From NCBI GenBank assembly GCA_905250885.1, contig CAJNOQ010003339.1, positions 1-20,584 of the forward strand: a stretch of 20,584 nucleotides of DNA. Direction: 5' to 3'. How positions within the stretch are numbered: position 1 is the first letter of the stretch; each line of letters starts with the position of its first letter. The notes beneath the pieces were generated by a model, which was not told where the DNA came from, ran no database searches, and worked only from the letters and a program-made list of their open reading frames with translations. The stretch comes from Didymodactylos carnosus (taxonomy: Eukaryota > Rotifera > Eurotatoria > Philodinida > Philodinidae). Shown piece after piece: positions 9,067 to 18,827 of this stretch. Made by a program: the position numbers and the translations under genes.

Positions 9067-9205
9067 CAGTGATGGATCTAGGCATTATTCAGAGAGGGGA
9101 GCGAATTCCCCGTTAGTTAGTTGCGGTTCAGTACCACAACTTTTTAACGAGAGCACGCTTCTCTCTAACAGAGGGCTGGCGTCCCCTGCCTCTGCTGAAT
9201 ATGCC
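9067..9205. mobile_element. hAT-terminus-like sequence with a hairpin
   Basis: CAGTGATGGATCTAGG at 9067-9082 resembles the CAGTGGCGGATC-type terminal repeat common in hAT elements. Immediately inside, GGCATTATTCAGAGAGGGG (9081-9099) pairs imperfectly with CCCCTGCCTCTGCTGAATATGCC (9183-9205). A smaller GGGGAGCGAATTCCCC palindrome lies near 9096-9111. No matching right-hand terminus or 8-bp target duplication was found, so this is probably a truncated or solo end. Confidence 0.4.
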
Positions 9206-9277
9206 AATCTATTCATATTACTATTACTACGTTTCGATAATTAATAAATCTTCTTTTTGAAACGTGTTATCACATGT

Positions 9278-9575
9278 CTAAAACACTCCTGCGTACCGCA
9301 CCATAAAGTGCCAAACCTTATTATCGACAGTTCCAATTGAGAATTCGCATCGAATATTTTTAGTATTTATCTTTATAAAAATATTTTTATCGCCACTGAT
9401 CGTGCATCCGTGTCCGTGTAAGCTGCATTTTATGAGCACTTGTTCCGCACCGATACCACTCTTTAAACCACTGCGACACGTTTCTGACAACAGATAAAAT
9501 TTCGGTAAAAATCAGCGCAACACCAGTGCTAATCGGTACTGGTTCGGTACTTGCTTGGCAGTGGTGCACACTCAA
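9278..9575 (-). pseudogene. GC-richer coding-like relic, unrecognised
   Basis: Two overlapping minus-strand open frames. The downstream one follows a good acceptor (TTTTATCTGTTGTCAG, exon start 9483) and includes GHGCTISGDKNIFIKI and DNKVWHFMVRYAGVF. Base composition is higher in GC than the flanks. Neither frame has an ATG at the stated start, and I found no donor that continues it. It lies on the same strand as the relic at 8662-8765 and could be part of the same decayed gene. No family is recognised. Confidence 0.2.
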
Positions 9576-10653
9576 ATGTCTTTCGCAGAAATATCATTAA
9601 TATCATTAATAAACATGAATCATAGCTACGAAAACATTTATATATATATCGTATTTATTGGTCCATTCTCGAATGTTATGAGATTATTTTGTTCAGATTT
9701 ATCAGATACTTGATAGATACTATTGTAATATAATGATAAACATGGTTCACAAAATTGTCTTGATACGTTCACATAGAATCACCATAATTATTGTGGTTAA
9801 TATATGTCGAATAGTTGAAATGATAACGAATTTGCGCTGTTATTGTAACAGTTACATCCAATGAGTTATGAAGAATAAGAATTGCTCAATATAACGCATC
9901 TAAGAATTTCAGCATTCGTTGATATAGTGCAAGTACATTCGAGAACCAGATTCCGTCGAATCGAGTGAATGATACACATACAGCAAGAATATGATCATTA
10001 AATAATACTTATTCAATTTTTGACAATAGTCGGATGAATTTAAAAAATAGATACTGTTATTATAAAACTGAACAAAAATTTTAGCGCCTGATTTACAAGA
10101 CTTTTCTACGCAATAATAGACAAATCCACGAACTCCGCAGTCGATTACTGTAACTTAATCGATAAGAGTTAAGTTAGCCCTCTCTTGTTCTAGAAAGGAA
10201 CATGACCTCTATTCTACGGCTTTTACAAAAATACATTTTCTCTTATTTGATATGGTTTCTAATACCTTAAGTGTATAAGAAAATGCTCGAGTTAGTTGCG
10301 TATTGTTTTCACTCACCATTAAAAATATTCGAAAGATCATATATACAGGAATAGTGTCATGTAAGCTAAAGCAGAAAGAGAAGATAGTCAAAATGCGCCT
10401 ATAAATGTAAATCGTTTTTTTCTTCATTCATTTGAACGATTCTCTTTCTCTTTTCTCTTACATATAGTCAACATATTCGAAGACAAACAGAAACTACATT
10501 TGTTTGAGTAAGAGATAGAGAGTGAAACTATTATTTTTATAAGATTTTATGACACAGAAACACAAACCTCCTAATATTTGGTGTTCTACCATATCTCAAC
10601 GTCAAAATCATAGTGTATATTTGACACAAAATATAAATTGCTTGTGACATTAT
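9576..10653. other. Intergenic stretch, no gene recognised
   Basis: AT-rich, with a short (TA)n near 9640-9650. The minus frame at 10209-10427 is low-complexity and unsupported. Nothing else could be defended. Confidence 0.4.
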
Positions 10654-10742
10654 GGGTGGACCAGAAGAATAAAGGGTGAAACGTTCGTTACTACGTTCGT
10701 AGAAATTCTGTGAGTAATCGTTTCAGTAATTCTGGTCCATCC
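10654..10742. repeat. Imperfect inverted repeat (hairpin), 89 bp
   Basis: GGGTGGACCAGAA at 10654-10666 pairs with TTCTGGTCCATCC at 10730-10742 (one mismatch). Further in, TGAAACG on the left pairs with CGTTTCA on the right after a small bulge. The loop contains two TTCGT words. It could be a very short MITE; no target duplication is obvious. Confidence 0.5.
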
Positions 10743-10789
10743 TTTTTTCGGATGAAAAATAGTGTCAGAGAAGTGTGAAGTGATTTCAA

Positions 10790-11319
10790 AGGATTCCTAT
10801 TGCAGGGTCCTATGACAGCCTATGGAATCTTACGGCAGAAATTCTGTAGGATTTTGCTATCATGCATTTCTACGTATGCTTACAAAATCCTCCGGTGAGA
10901 TTTTGTGTAAAATTCCTATTTTTTCGTTCTGTATAGATTTTCTTTTCTTTTTCTATACGAGGACACAATCACCGACGTGTTTTGCAGTAATTCTAATATA
11001 AATACAACTCTACTGTGGACAATGAAAACTCTTATTAGGCTCAAACTTTCTCACTGAACACTGTGAACCATCGAAATTCACTACTGTTCGACGACGTGTG
11101 AGTCACACGTCTTTGGCCTATCGTTGGTATCAGAGAATAATTAAACAATAAACCTATTTACATTTAACTTTCCTGTTACTTTGTGGATTTTTGGCTATGA
11201 GGTTTTTCTACAAAATCCTACAAGATTTTCATAGAATCTTGCAGGATCCTGAACGATTCTAAAGTAGGATCTTGTAAGATCTTGTAGGAATCCTGTAGAA
11301 TCCTACAGTAGAATCGTTT
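10790..11319. mobile_element. Diverged inverted-repeat element built on TGTAGGAT/ATCCTACA words
   Basis: The left arm (about 10790-10858) runs from AGGATTCCTA to TCTGTAGGATTTTG. The reverse complement of the right block (about 11207-11297) runs from AGGATTCCTA to CTTGTAGGATTTTG. The right block to 11319 is itself a string of short, partly self-complementary words such as GGATCTTGTA and GGATCCTG. Together they bracket about 350 bp of interior. I infer an old non-autonomous DNA element; arm lengths differ and identity is low. Confidence 0.4.
10997..11135 (+). promoter_or_regulatory. TATA box and tRNA-iMet primer-binding-site-like motif
   Basis: TATAAATAC lies at 10997-11005. TGGTATCAGAG lies at 11125-11135; it complements the 3' end typical of eukaryotic initiator-Met tRNA and is the usual Copia-type primer site. 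The spacing suits the R-U5 part of an LTR. However, no CA terminus lies just before the motif and no gag or pol follows. This is at best a solo, decayed LTR fragment, and the 11-base match may be chance. Confidence 0.25.
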
Positions 11320-12745
11320 GACCTGGGAGCAGAACCTTCATATTCTAGACTTTTCAAGTGGTCATAATAAAGAAAAGTCCGCTTTAGGAAGGGTCATTTT
11401 CTGCAAAAAACCCACTTTAGGGCTCCTAGCAAGTGTTCAGAATGAAGAGATTGTCGTTTTAGAGAGGTGCCTGCATACAGAGATTTCACTATATTATGTA
11501 TTTTAATTTATCATATAAATAATAAAAGTTCTGATTCTAATGGTATACATGACGAAAGGCTTAAATATCATGAAATATTTTATTTCCTAATGAAAAAATG
11601 TTCATTTTCACGAGAATTGGCCAATGTATAAAAAGATAGGGATATCTATCAATGTTTACTAACTGTTTACTCATGCTAAAACTTTTCATCTTCTTTAACA
11701 AACTAAAAATAAATCTGTTTCTTGACGAAACCAAGTGGATCCTATATCTTAAACCCGGTTTGCAAAGATAGTTTGACATTATGTCGAACATTTTCTCGCG
11801 TAGTTGTGATGAAAAGTAGAAATGGGTAGCCTTAATGAATTTTTTTTAAGTTGTTAGAATATGAAGCAAATTTACGCTCGGTATTATTTTTTTGAAAAAG
11901 ATACATGTTCCTCCTCTTTATTTTCTGCTACACGAAATGATGTACTGCTCCAATGATATAGAAACATACCAAATAAGAGGATATCTGTTTTTACACCTAT
12001 CGAAGAAGTCCCATTTCTTTTGAGAACAGAAAACGACTTACTCAACTATTATCGATTATTTTTCAGCGATCCACTGTGCTCTAAACAAACAGAAAAACAA
12101 AACACGTCTATTTATAAAATTGTAATCATGAACATTTTACCTAACTGTTTAATATCATTCGACTTTTTAATCATTGAACCACTTAACATTTTACAGTTTT
12201 AATCAGCTCACCTGATTGACTTAATAAGAATTGACAATAGAGAGTGAACCGAAGAGTATAACACATACAACAAACGTCTTTAATTTTAACACATAATTTA
12301 CCATTTTAGTCACAGACTGATATTTTTCGATCGACGGCACAATTGCGAGTAGTGATGACACATCTAGAAAAGTAAAATAAAGTCACTTTTTGGATTCTAT
12401 TCTCTCGTCAAAGAAAATTTTAATCGAGGTGGATCTCTTAGCAAGAGTACTCCCAGTTGTGTTTATTCAGTAAAGTGAGAAATATTGTAAAAGATATTCA
12501 TTTATTGTCAATTACTTTTTGCTTTAGGATCTTTCGAGACATATCAACCGCTAATATACTTAAGCGTTCGCTTTAATATAAATATCATTAGGAAAGCCAA
12601 AATATCCTGTTATGTAATCATACCATTTTTATACCCTTCGATAGACGTGTATATAAATTGTTATACTTATCATCAAGAATAAGTAGGTTATATTGTAAGT
12701 ATAGCCAGTTAATTAGTCAATTCCAAGCCAGTAATTTCATTACTC
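11320..12745. other. Intergenic stretch, no gene recognised
   Basis: Contains short unsupported frames (plus 11318-11506, minus 11561-11791, plus 12020-12202) with AT-driven composition and no family signature. No repeats or splice-bounded exons could be defended. Confidence 0.4.
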
Positions 12746-13001
12746 ACGTCGATCATTCCTATTGCCGGAACTCATCAGCACCGAGGGAAGATTCAATGAC
12801 CGGTATTATCGAATTTGTCAAATTCCCAAAGGTTTCATACCGGATTCTCGTAGCAACAGATTCGGACAGTTACGACGATCAGAAACGACACGAACCCTTG
12901 CTGATATCCGACTACAAAAACGTCTGCAGACGGCGAAAATGAAAGGATTCGATGGGATCTCCATCGACGGTATCCTGTCGAGAAATTTCTTAAGGAAATG
13001 A
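12746..13001 (+). pseudogene. GC-richer coding-like island, unrecognised
   Basis: The base composition rises clearly against the AT-rich flanks. The most protein-like plus frame (12762-13001) contains RFNDRYYRICQIPKGF and KMKGFDGISIDGILS, with many arginines and few AT-biased third positions. That is unlike the three real genes here. Possible acceptors (CATCAG or CACCGAG) lie near the start. A GTGAGT donor at about 13023 lies beyond the stop of every frame, so no intact exon results. It may be a fragment of a transposon protein or of foreign DNA; no domain is recognised. Confidence 0.25.
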
Positions 13002-13370
13002 CACGTATGTGATGAGAACTGGGTGAGTGAATTTGATCTGCATATTATTACAAGCAACATCCCATGGCCTCAAAATCATGTAAATTTTGGTGATTAATCG
13101 CGGGTTGTAAAAATATCAACGATAAATCGCGATTTCGAATAAAATCGTCGATTAATTACAATTAATGTAATTATTTTCTTCATAAACAGCGATTTATAGA
13201 TAGTATTGTAGATCCTCATTAATAGGAAAAAAATAGGCGACTAATCATTTTCTTCATTCATCTTTTTTTGTTCAGCTGCACTAGTATGTAAGAACTCGTT
13301 GAAGTGCGGCTTGAGTTGATACTGTCTTCAGACTGTATATACAGACAAAATATGAAATTAAAATCGAAAT
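13002..13370. other. Spacer with degenerate TTAATCG words
   Basis: No gene. Between 13090 and 13180 there are repeated short words around ATTAATCGCG, ATAAATCGCGATTT and TCGATTAATTACAATTAATGTAATTA, which give several small palindromes. Their origin is unclear. Confidence 0.35.
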
Positions 13371-13374
13371 TTAA

Positions 13375-13468
13375 CCCTTTCAATCCGGATTTACTTTTCA
13401 GAATTTAAAATTTTCCTTGTGCCTTCGAAATATCATGATGTATATATAAGTCATCCGGACTAAAAGGG
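13375..13468. mobile_element. 94-bp piggyBac-like MITE flanked by TTAA
   Basis: The element starts CCCTTTCAATCCGGAT and ends ATCCGGACTAAAAGGG. The 16-bp terminal inverted repeats differ at two positions. TTAA is present immediately outside both ends (13371-13374 and 13469-13472). A TTAA target with ends beginning CCCTTT is the hallmark of piggyBac-type transposons. The interior is non-coding, so it would depend on a transposase encoded elsewhere. Confidence 0.8.
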
Positions 13469-13472
13469 TTAA

Positions 13473-13800
13473 AGTTAAAATATATAATTTCTTAATAAAT
13501 AACATCCTCAATAAAATAAATATTTATACTTTTTAAAAGGGACATTTAACTAACTATATCGGATGTGAGACAATCATTAAGTGTACTTGGCAATTGTTAT
13601 AGTAAAGAGTTGACTATATTCTACCTTAAATAAATAAAAATTCTTAAAGATAATTAGAAATTTATTCACAAGACGAAAACAAAAGTCAAGTTGAGATAAA
13701 GATTAGAAAATATATCATAAATAAGATAAATAGGTTTATGTTACACATATCAGGTAGAAAAGAATCCGACTCACAGTATATTATTTTTTGCACAAAAAGA
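13473..13800. other. 3' flank of the EF-hand gene with candidate poly(A) signal
   Basis: AT-rich, non-coding. A minus-strand AATAAA lies at 13666-13661, about 135 bp beyond the stop codon of the EF-hand gene. Confidence 0.4.
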
Positions 13801-14441
13801 CTAGGCATGTAAAAGAAATTGAATAAATTGATCATAATCAATGCCACCCGTGCCTTTCAAATCAGCCTGTTGAATCATATCACTTGCTTCATCTTCACTT
13901 AATTCACTGTCAAATAGCTAAAAATAAACGAAAGAAAAACAGATACACAATCTCAAACATCACCATTTTCATTTACCCTAACAAACTTTTTTAATTCATC
14001 TGCATTAATACTACCACTATCATCTTTATCAAATACTTTGAATGTTTGTTTTAATTCTTCTTCAAGATCTTGTGGATTGATCGTCGTTGTCATCATACTA
14101 ACAAATTCTCGTATGTCAATACCACCTGAATGATCCTCATCTGCGGAACCAATCAATAATTGAATTTCACTTTCAGGTAATTCCATGCCTAAACACATGA
14201 ACAAGAGAGAACAAGAATTCTGATATAAAAAGGTAAACAATGATTGATAATTACCTGCTGCTCTAGCTACAAGTTGAATTTCTTGTGTTCCTACAGTTCC
14301 ATTTGAATCAATATCCAATAGACTGAATGCCGCTTGAAAATCTTGAATTTTTTCTGCATTTAATTCCGTATAGAGACCAATATTTTCACCATGCATGCTA
14401 TCAACTAATTGGTCGGGTGTTGACGAAGAATTGTTTATCAT
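13801..14441 (-). CDS. Calmodulin/troponin-C-like EF-hand protein (171 aa)
   Basis: Small Ca2+-sensor protein. Exons on the minus strand: 14441-14255, 14188-13977, 13917-13801. The introns are 66 and 59 bp, all GT-AG, joining through a split Gly codon (phase 1) and then in phase 0. Four EF-hands are visible: loops DIDSNGTVGTQE (about residue 43), DEDHSGGIDIRE, DKDDSGSINADE and DLKGTGGIDYDQ. The first three have the expected acidic residues at loop positions 1, 3 and 12. The fourth has Lys at position 3 and Gln at position 12, so it probably binds Ca2+ poorly. A 25- to 30-residue Ser/Asn-rich N-terminal extension precedes the calmodulin-like core, making it longer than calmodulin (about 149 aa). 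It could equally be a centrin-like or troponin-C-like protein. The start is the first in-frame ATG; an upstream short ORF overlaps it. Confidence 0.9.
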
Positions 14442-14461
14442 TTTTGATCTTTAGTACTCAT
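14438..14461 (-). promoter_or_regulatory. Upstream mini-ORF overlapping the EF-hand start codon
   Basis: On the minus strand an ATG at 14461-14459 opens a seven-codon frame (MSTKDQK). Its TGA stop shares two bases with the main ATG (ATGA at 14441-14438). If it is in the mRNA leader, it could affect initiation. The transcription start is unknown. Confidence 0.3.
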
Positions 14462-14957
14462 TTGCATAGTGAAAACAGATAAAACATGAAACTAAGAAAA
14501 TAATAGTCTAAAAATTTTAATTCTAAAAAAGTAAAGATATACCAGTATATTTTGTCTCGTAACTATTTTTAAAATATGTTGTTTTATGAGATCATTATAG
14601 GAAAGAGCGAATCTTAGAAAGAGTTTTAAATATATCGAGTAAGTTAAATTTTTTAAAAGCATTGAAAGATTTTACATTATGGAGAAGGGATTCAATTCTA
14701 ATAATTCCTATTATTTATTTTTGGTTGATTTATTCTTTTCATTTATCAACTATCATGTTTTATCTTGTTTTTGTTCGCTGTAAGAAAAATCAGAGCAAAA
14801 AATAAAGTTCATACCAAGAAAAAGAAAACAGTAAAGCACAGCAAGTATCAAAAGAAACAAAACAAAAAACAAAATTAGCATCATTGCAATAGATAGATAG
14901 AAACGAATAAAAAAAAAAGAGTCAGAACAAAATTGGTTATCTACATACGACGTACTG
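14462..14957. other. Spacer between the EF-hand and hAT-like genes
   Basis: Upstream region of the EF-hand gene and 3' flank of the hAT-like gene. Minus-strand AATAAA hexamers lie at 14734-14729 and 14719-14714, about 225-240 bp past the hAT-like stop. The minus frame at 14753-14971 is AT-driven and unsupported. Confidence 0.4.
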
Positions 14958-17900
14958 TCAAGACAAAACATTTTGATTTGCTTTTAAAAACAGAAAATCA
15001 GAAAAATGTTGATTTGTCATTGATTGAAATGATGAGAGAGGTTTCAATATTGTTCCTGTACCTTGTCGATGAAATAAACGTTCAATATAGACAGATGTAG
15101 ATGGTATAGCTAATAGACGTTTAGCTAAACGAGCAATATTGGGTATTTGATGTGAATTTGTACGCCAAAATTCATAGGCGTCTTTTGATAATGATGTTTG
15201 TAGTGGATCATTAACTAATTGAATATAGTCCAATATTTCTTTTTCATAAATAATATTCATAGCTTCAGCATCTTCTGAAATTAGTAAAAACAAATAAATT
15301 CAGAAAACATTTAAAATATACTTTTTTGACACTTACCCTCATCTTCTAAATCGTCTTCTTCTACAGCCATTTCTCTATCTAAAATATCTTCTTCAGTGAT
15401 ATCTTCTTGAATTTCTGTATCATCAGCAGGCTATAACAAATAGATAAGATCGTTTTTTACAATAGAATTTTATGTTTTAGATTATTTATGTGCTGGTTCT
15501 AAACGTCAAACTATTATCATATACCGTTAAAATAATCGAGTACGTATGTTTTTGTATTTTATCAAAACATTCAGAATAAAACCTGCTAAATTTTTATTCA
15601 ATATTAATCAATAGAATTGTAATTCTAATGATGTTAGTAAACTAACTTTTTGTCCAACAATAAAAATGTAGAAATATTAAATTGAATTACTTCTTGTTTT
15701 GTTACATGATGATTCATATATGAGAATAATTTTGATGTTGATGACGTAGTTGAATTGTTATTATTATTGTTTGCCAATGTTGGAGATTTTGCTTGTTTTC
15801 GTTGTTGTTGGGTTTGTGATTGATGTTGTTGATGAAATGAGAGTAAATTTGTTTTACTATGTAATGATCTTAGAAGTAAATTTTGATACGTTTGAGTTTC
15901 ATCGTTCAGTGAATTTGTCCAACGAAATGCAAAATTTGGATCACAAATGGCAGCTAAAAAAAAGACACAAAAAAATACGCAAATAAACAAAAGTTTTAAA
16001 AAAAAAAAGAATAAAATATTCTCAGTTTACTAGCTATAGAATATTATTGCTTAAAGATTTTTATTACTTACATAAGATGAGATGTTCATTTGTTTCTAAA
16101 TTTTCAAATGTTTTTGAAAAATTCATTGTTAATAAATCTCGAATTTGTTTAATTGACGATGATTGTGCTTGAAATTTTTCTAGATGTAATTTGAGTCCAC
16201 GATAAGATGGTAAAATTTTCGAAATAGATGATTCTGTTTGTAATAGATCAATTGCTTCTTCAAATGGTTCTAATAATTCAATTAATTCTTTGAGAAATAG
16301 ACGTTCATCATGCGTTAAACGTAATTCATGTGGAACACATTCTGTTCCAATATAATAAACATTGAATATAGATCGTAAAATTTTCATTTGAAATGTCCAA
16401 CGTATTTGATTATATTGATTTAACAAACCATTAAGTTTACGAAATGATGATAAAAGAATATCCGACATTTGTAAATGATTAATTATTTTACATAATTTTG
16501 ATATAGATGGTGAAATAAGAATGGAACAAGATGAATATATTTCTTTCATACATCGTTGTAATAAATAAGAAAAACAATATTGCCAAACATGATCAACATC
16601 TAAACAAATAAGAGTCATTCTTATGTACTGTATAGAAAATTATTATACGAGTTACCTTTAGATGCAAATAATTCAACATCATCAAAATCCACTTCTTGCC
16701 AATCATCTTGTTGTCCAGACTGTTGATGTTGATTATCTCTACCATTACCATCGCCACCATTACTATTATTTTCACTTTCATTCGTTGTATCATTCTCATC
16801 TCCATCATTCACCGTTGTTATCATGGATTCATCATTTTCAGTCGATATTAACTCATTACCAGCATCCAATTTCCATCCTGGTAAACTTAATTCTCGATAA
16901 ACTTTGACAATATTGCACGCATTATCAACAATTATAATACCAATTTTTTGTGATGATAATTCATATTTTTCCATACAATAATCATAGACATTTGAAATTA
17001 ATTTATCATAATTAGGAAATGACAAACGAAATCTTTGACACGTTAATAAATAACAATGTGGCAACCAATCATCATCGATATATTGACAACTAACTAAAAC
17101 AATAATAAATAGTTTACCGACACGGATCTTAACTACATTACTTTTGAAATAATCTAACATTAATTAATATAGTATTTTTTTTTGTTAATCATTGTTGTTT
17201 ACAACTTACCTAAAATATAAAATATTTGTTGATTTTGTTGTGTAATCGTTTTTGTTGTCGTAGTTAATAAATTAAATTTTAAAATTAAAAATTGTTGTTC
17301 AGATAGAATTTGTTTTAAACGTGATTCAGTTTCTTGTAGATAGGTTGATAATATTTGATCATAAAATTGTTGTCGTGTTGGTAATTGATACGATGAATTC
17401 AATAGTAAAATAAATTCTTGAAATGATTTATCTTCTAATACGGATAATGGTAGTGACATTTGAATTAACAATTGTACAAAATGTTTTGTTATTGATGATT
17501 GTGTCGATGATACATGATCTTGTTGATCAACAGTTAACGACGGATATACGGACGTGGAAGATGTAGATGAAGTAGATGCTTGTTGTTGTTCTTGCTGTAA
17601 TAAATGTAATGCATTTAATAATGTAGAATTCAGAGCTTGATTTCCTAACGATGTGGAATTAGTTGATGATGAACGACCATTTACTATAGTAGACAGATCA
17701 TATGGTGATAATTTACGTTTTTGCGGTTGTTGACGCTGTTTATATAATGTACGATGATTAATAGAAGTATGAGTATGAGATGTTGGATGAGACGAAGAAA
17801 CTGATGATGACGATGGACGTTGATGTCTAAAAATAAACACAAACACTTTTCCGTATGGTAAAAAGAGTCATACTATAGATGATAGTGGGAAGTTGAAATA

Positions 17901-18801
17901 ATCAACAAATTAAAATAGCATACTTTGAATCTGGAATCAAAAATGCTTGTTGTGGATGTTTTTTGGATAATGGCCGATAATGTTGTTGCTGTTGTAAGTG
18001 ATGATGAATTGATGCTTGTTGTGGAAGAGATGCGGGAGAATATGTTTGTTGTTGTTTTTTACTGTTATGATAACGATTATTTTGTTGTAATGTTGGTGAG
18101 GGTATATGAGAATGATGATGATTATTGTTATTGCTTTGGTGATTTTGAGTAGAAACACGACCTGTTAATGAAGCATGAGGGTTAGGTGGTGAAATAACAT
18201 CTCGTTGTTGTTGTTGATGTTGTTGAATATGACTATTGTTACTGTTTTCGGTGCTATTGCCGCCTTTTAATTCAACACGCAAACGTTTTGCTAGAAACAA
18301 AGAGAAACAGATATAGCTAATTTTCTAACATTAATCGAACAATAGAATACTAAATCAATGTTAAATATTTTATATTAGTATTCTGTATTTTCAGAGGACC
18401 ATTAAGGACTTTCTATCTTGATGAGTACAATGAAGACACTCTGATAATCATAAATTTCAGTTTTATATGTTGAAAATACAATTAGTTAACTTACCATTAA
18501 CATAATCACAATATTCTTTGACATGTTTTCGTTTCAAATGCCCAATAAAATTGGATGTTACTCGAATCGATCCGCTAATAAACGTATCACAAAATCGACA
18601 TCTCAATTTTAATATTTCATTTTTAACACGTGGATAAGTTGTAAAGTCATAATATGAAAAAACACTTGGAAATTGTGTGATAGGTGCACCAGCTGTTACT
18701 GATGATGTTTGGATTATTGTTGGTTGTGGCGACGGTGATCTCCCATTCCCATGATTAGGGGAATGTTGTTGAAGATCCACAGTCTTTGTAAAATATTCCA
18801 T
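14958..18801 (-). CDS. BED-zinc-finger hAT-transposase-derived protein (about 976 aa, 8 exons)
   Basis: Likely a nuclear DNA-binding protein. Exons on the minus strand: 18801-18495, 18290-17924, 17826-17210, 17093-16656, 16599-16072, 15953-15691, 15430-15337, 15274-14958. All seven introns (56-260 bp) are GT-AG and every phase closes. A BED finger lies near the N-terminus (C68, C71, H88, H93; CRFCDTF, HLKRKH). Residues about 104-330 are a Gln/Asn/His/Ser-rich linker. The hAT core follows: LPLSVLEDKSF, CQYIDDDWLP, then IIIVDNACNI (second catalytic Asp, D487). An acidic Asn-rich insert follows, then IRW and LIELLEPFEEA. The C-terminal dimerisation region has LLAIPSTS and IERLF (catalytic Glu, E936). 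The first Asp, expected in a TxDxWT-like motif, appears as Asn in FNLL (N410). SERxFS is altered to IERLFH. Intron richness, an unbroken frame and the missing catalytic residue suggest domestication. No terminal inverted repeats were seen beside the gene. Confidence 0.85.
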
Positions 18802-18816
18802 GATATCAACGACGAT

Positions 18817-18827
18817 TTATTTCATCT
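18817..18827 (-). promoter_or_regulatory. Possible leader splice acceptor and minimal uORF before the hAT-like gene
   Basis: The minus strand reads TTACATATTTTATAG and then directly ATGAAATAA, a two-codon uORF, 24 bp before the main ATG. The acceptor could end a 5'-UTR intron or receive a spliced leader, as is known in bdelloid rotifers. This is a motif-only guess. Confidence 0.25.

Noticed and set aside
12818..13060. Minus-strand 80-codon frame over the GC-richer island
   Set aside because: Less protein-like than the plus frame, and no family or splice support.
13375..13468. Rho-independent-terminator-like hairpin
   Set aside because: The context is eukaryotic, and TTAA flanks plus CCCTTT ends fit a MITE better.
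15750..18152. Several plus-strand open frames (15750-15986, 16662-16907, 17925-18152) and alternative minus frames (16593-16808, 17937-18158)
   Set aside because: They are antisense or off-frame translations of the low-complexity exons of the hAT-like gene, whose own frame closes through every splice.
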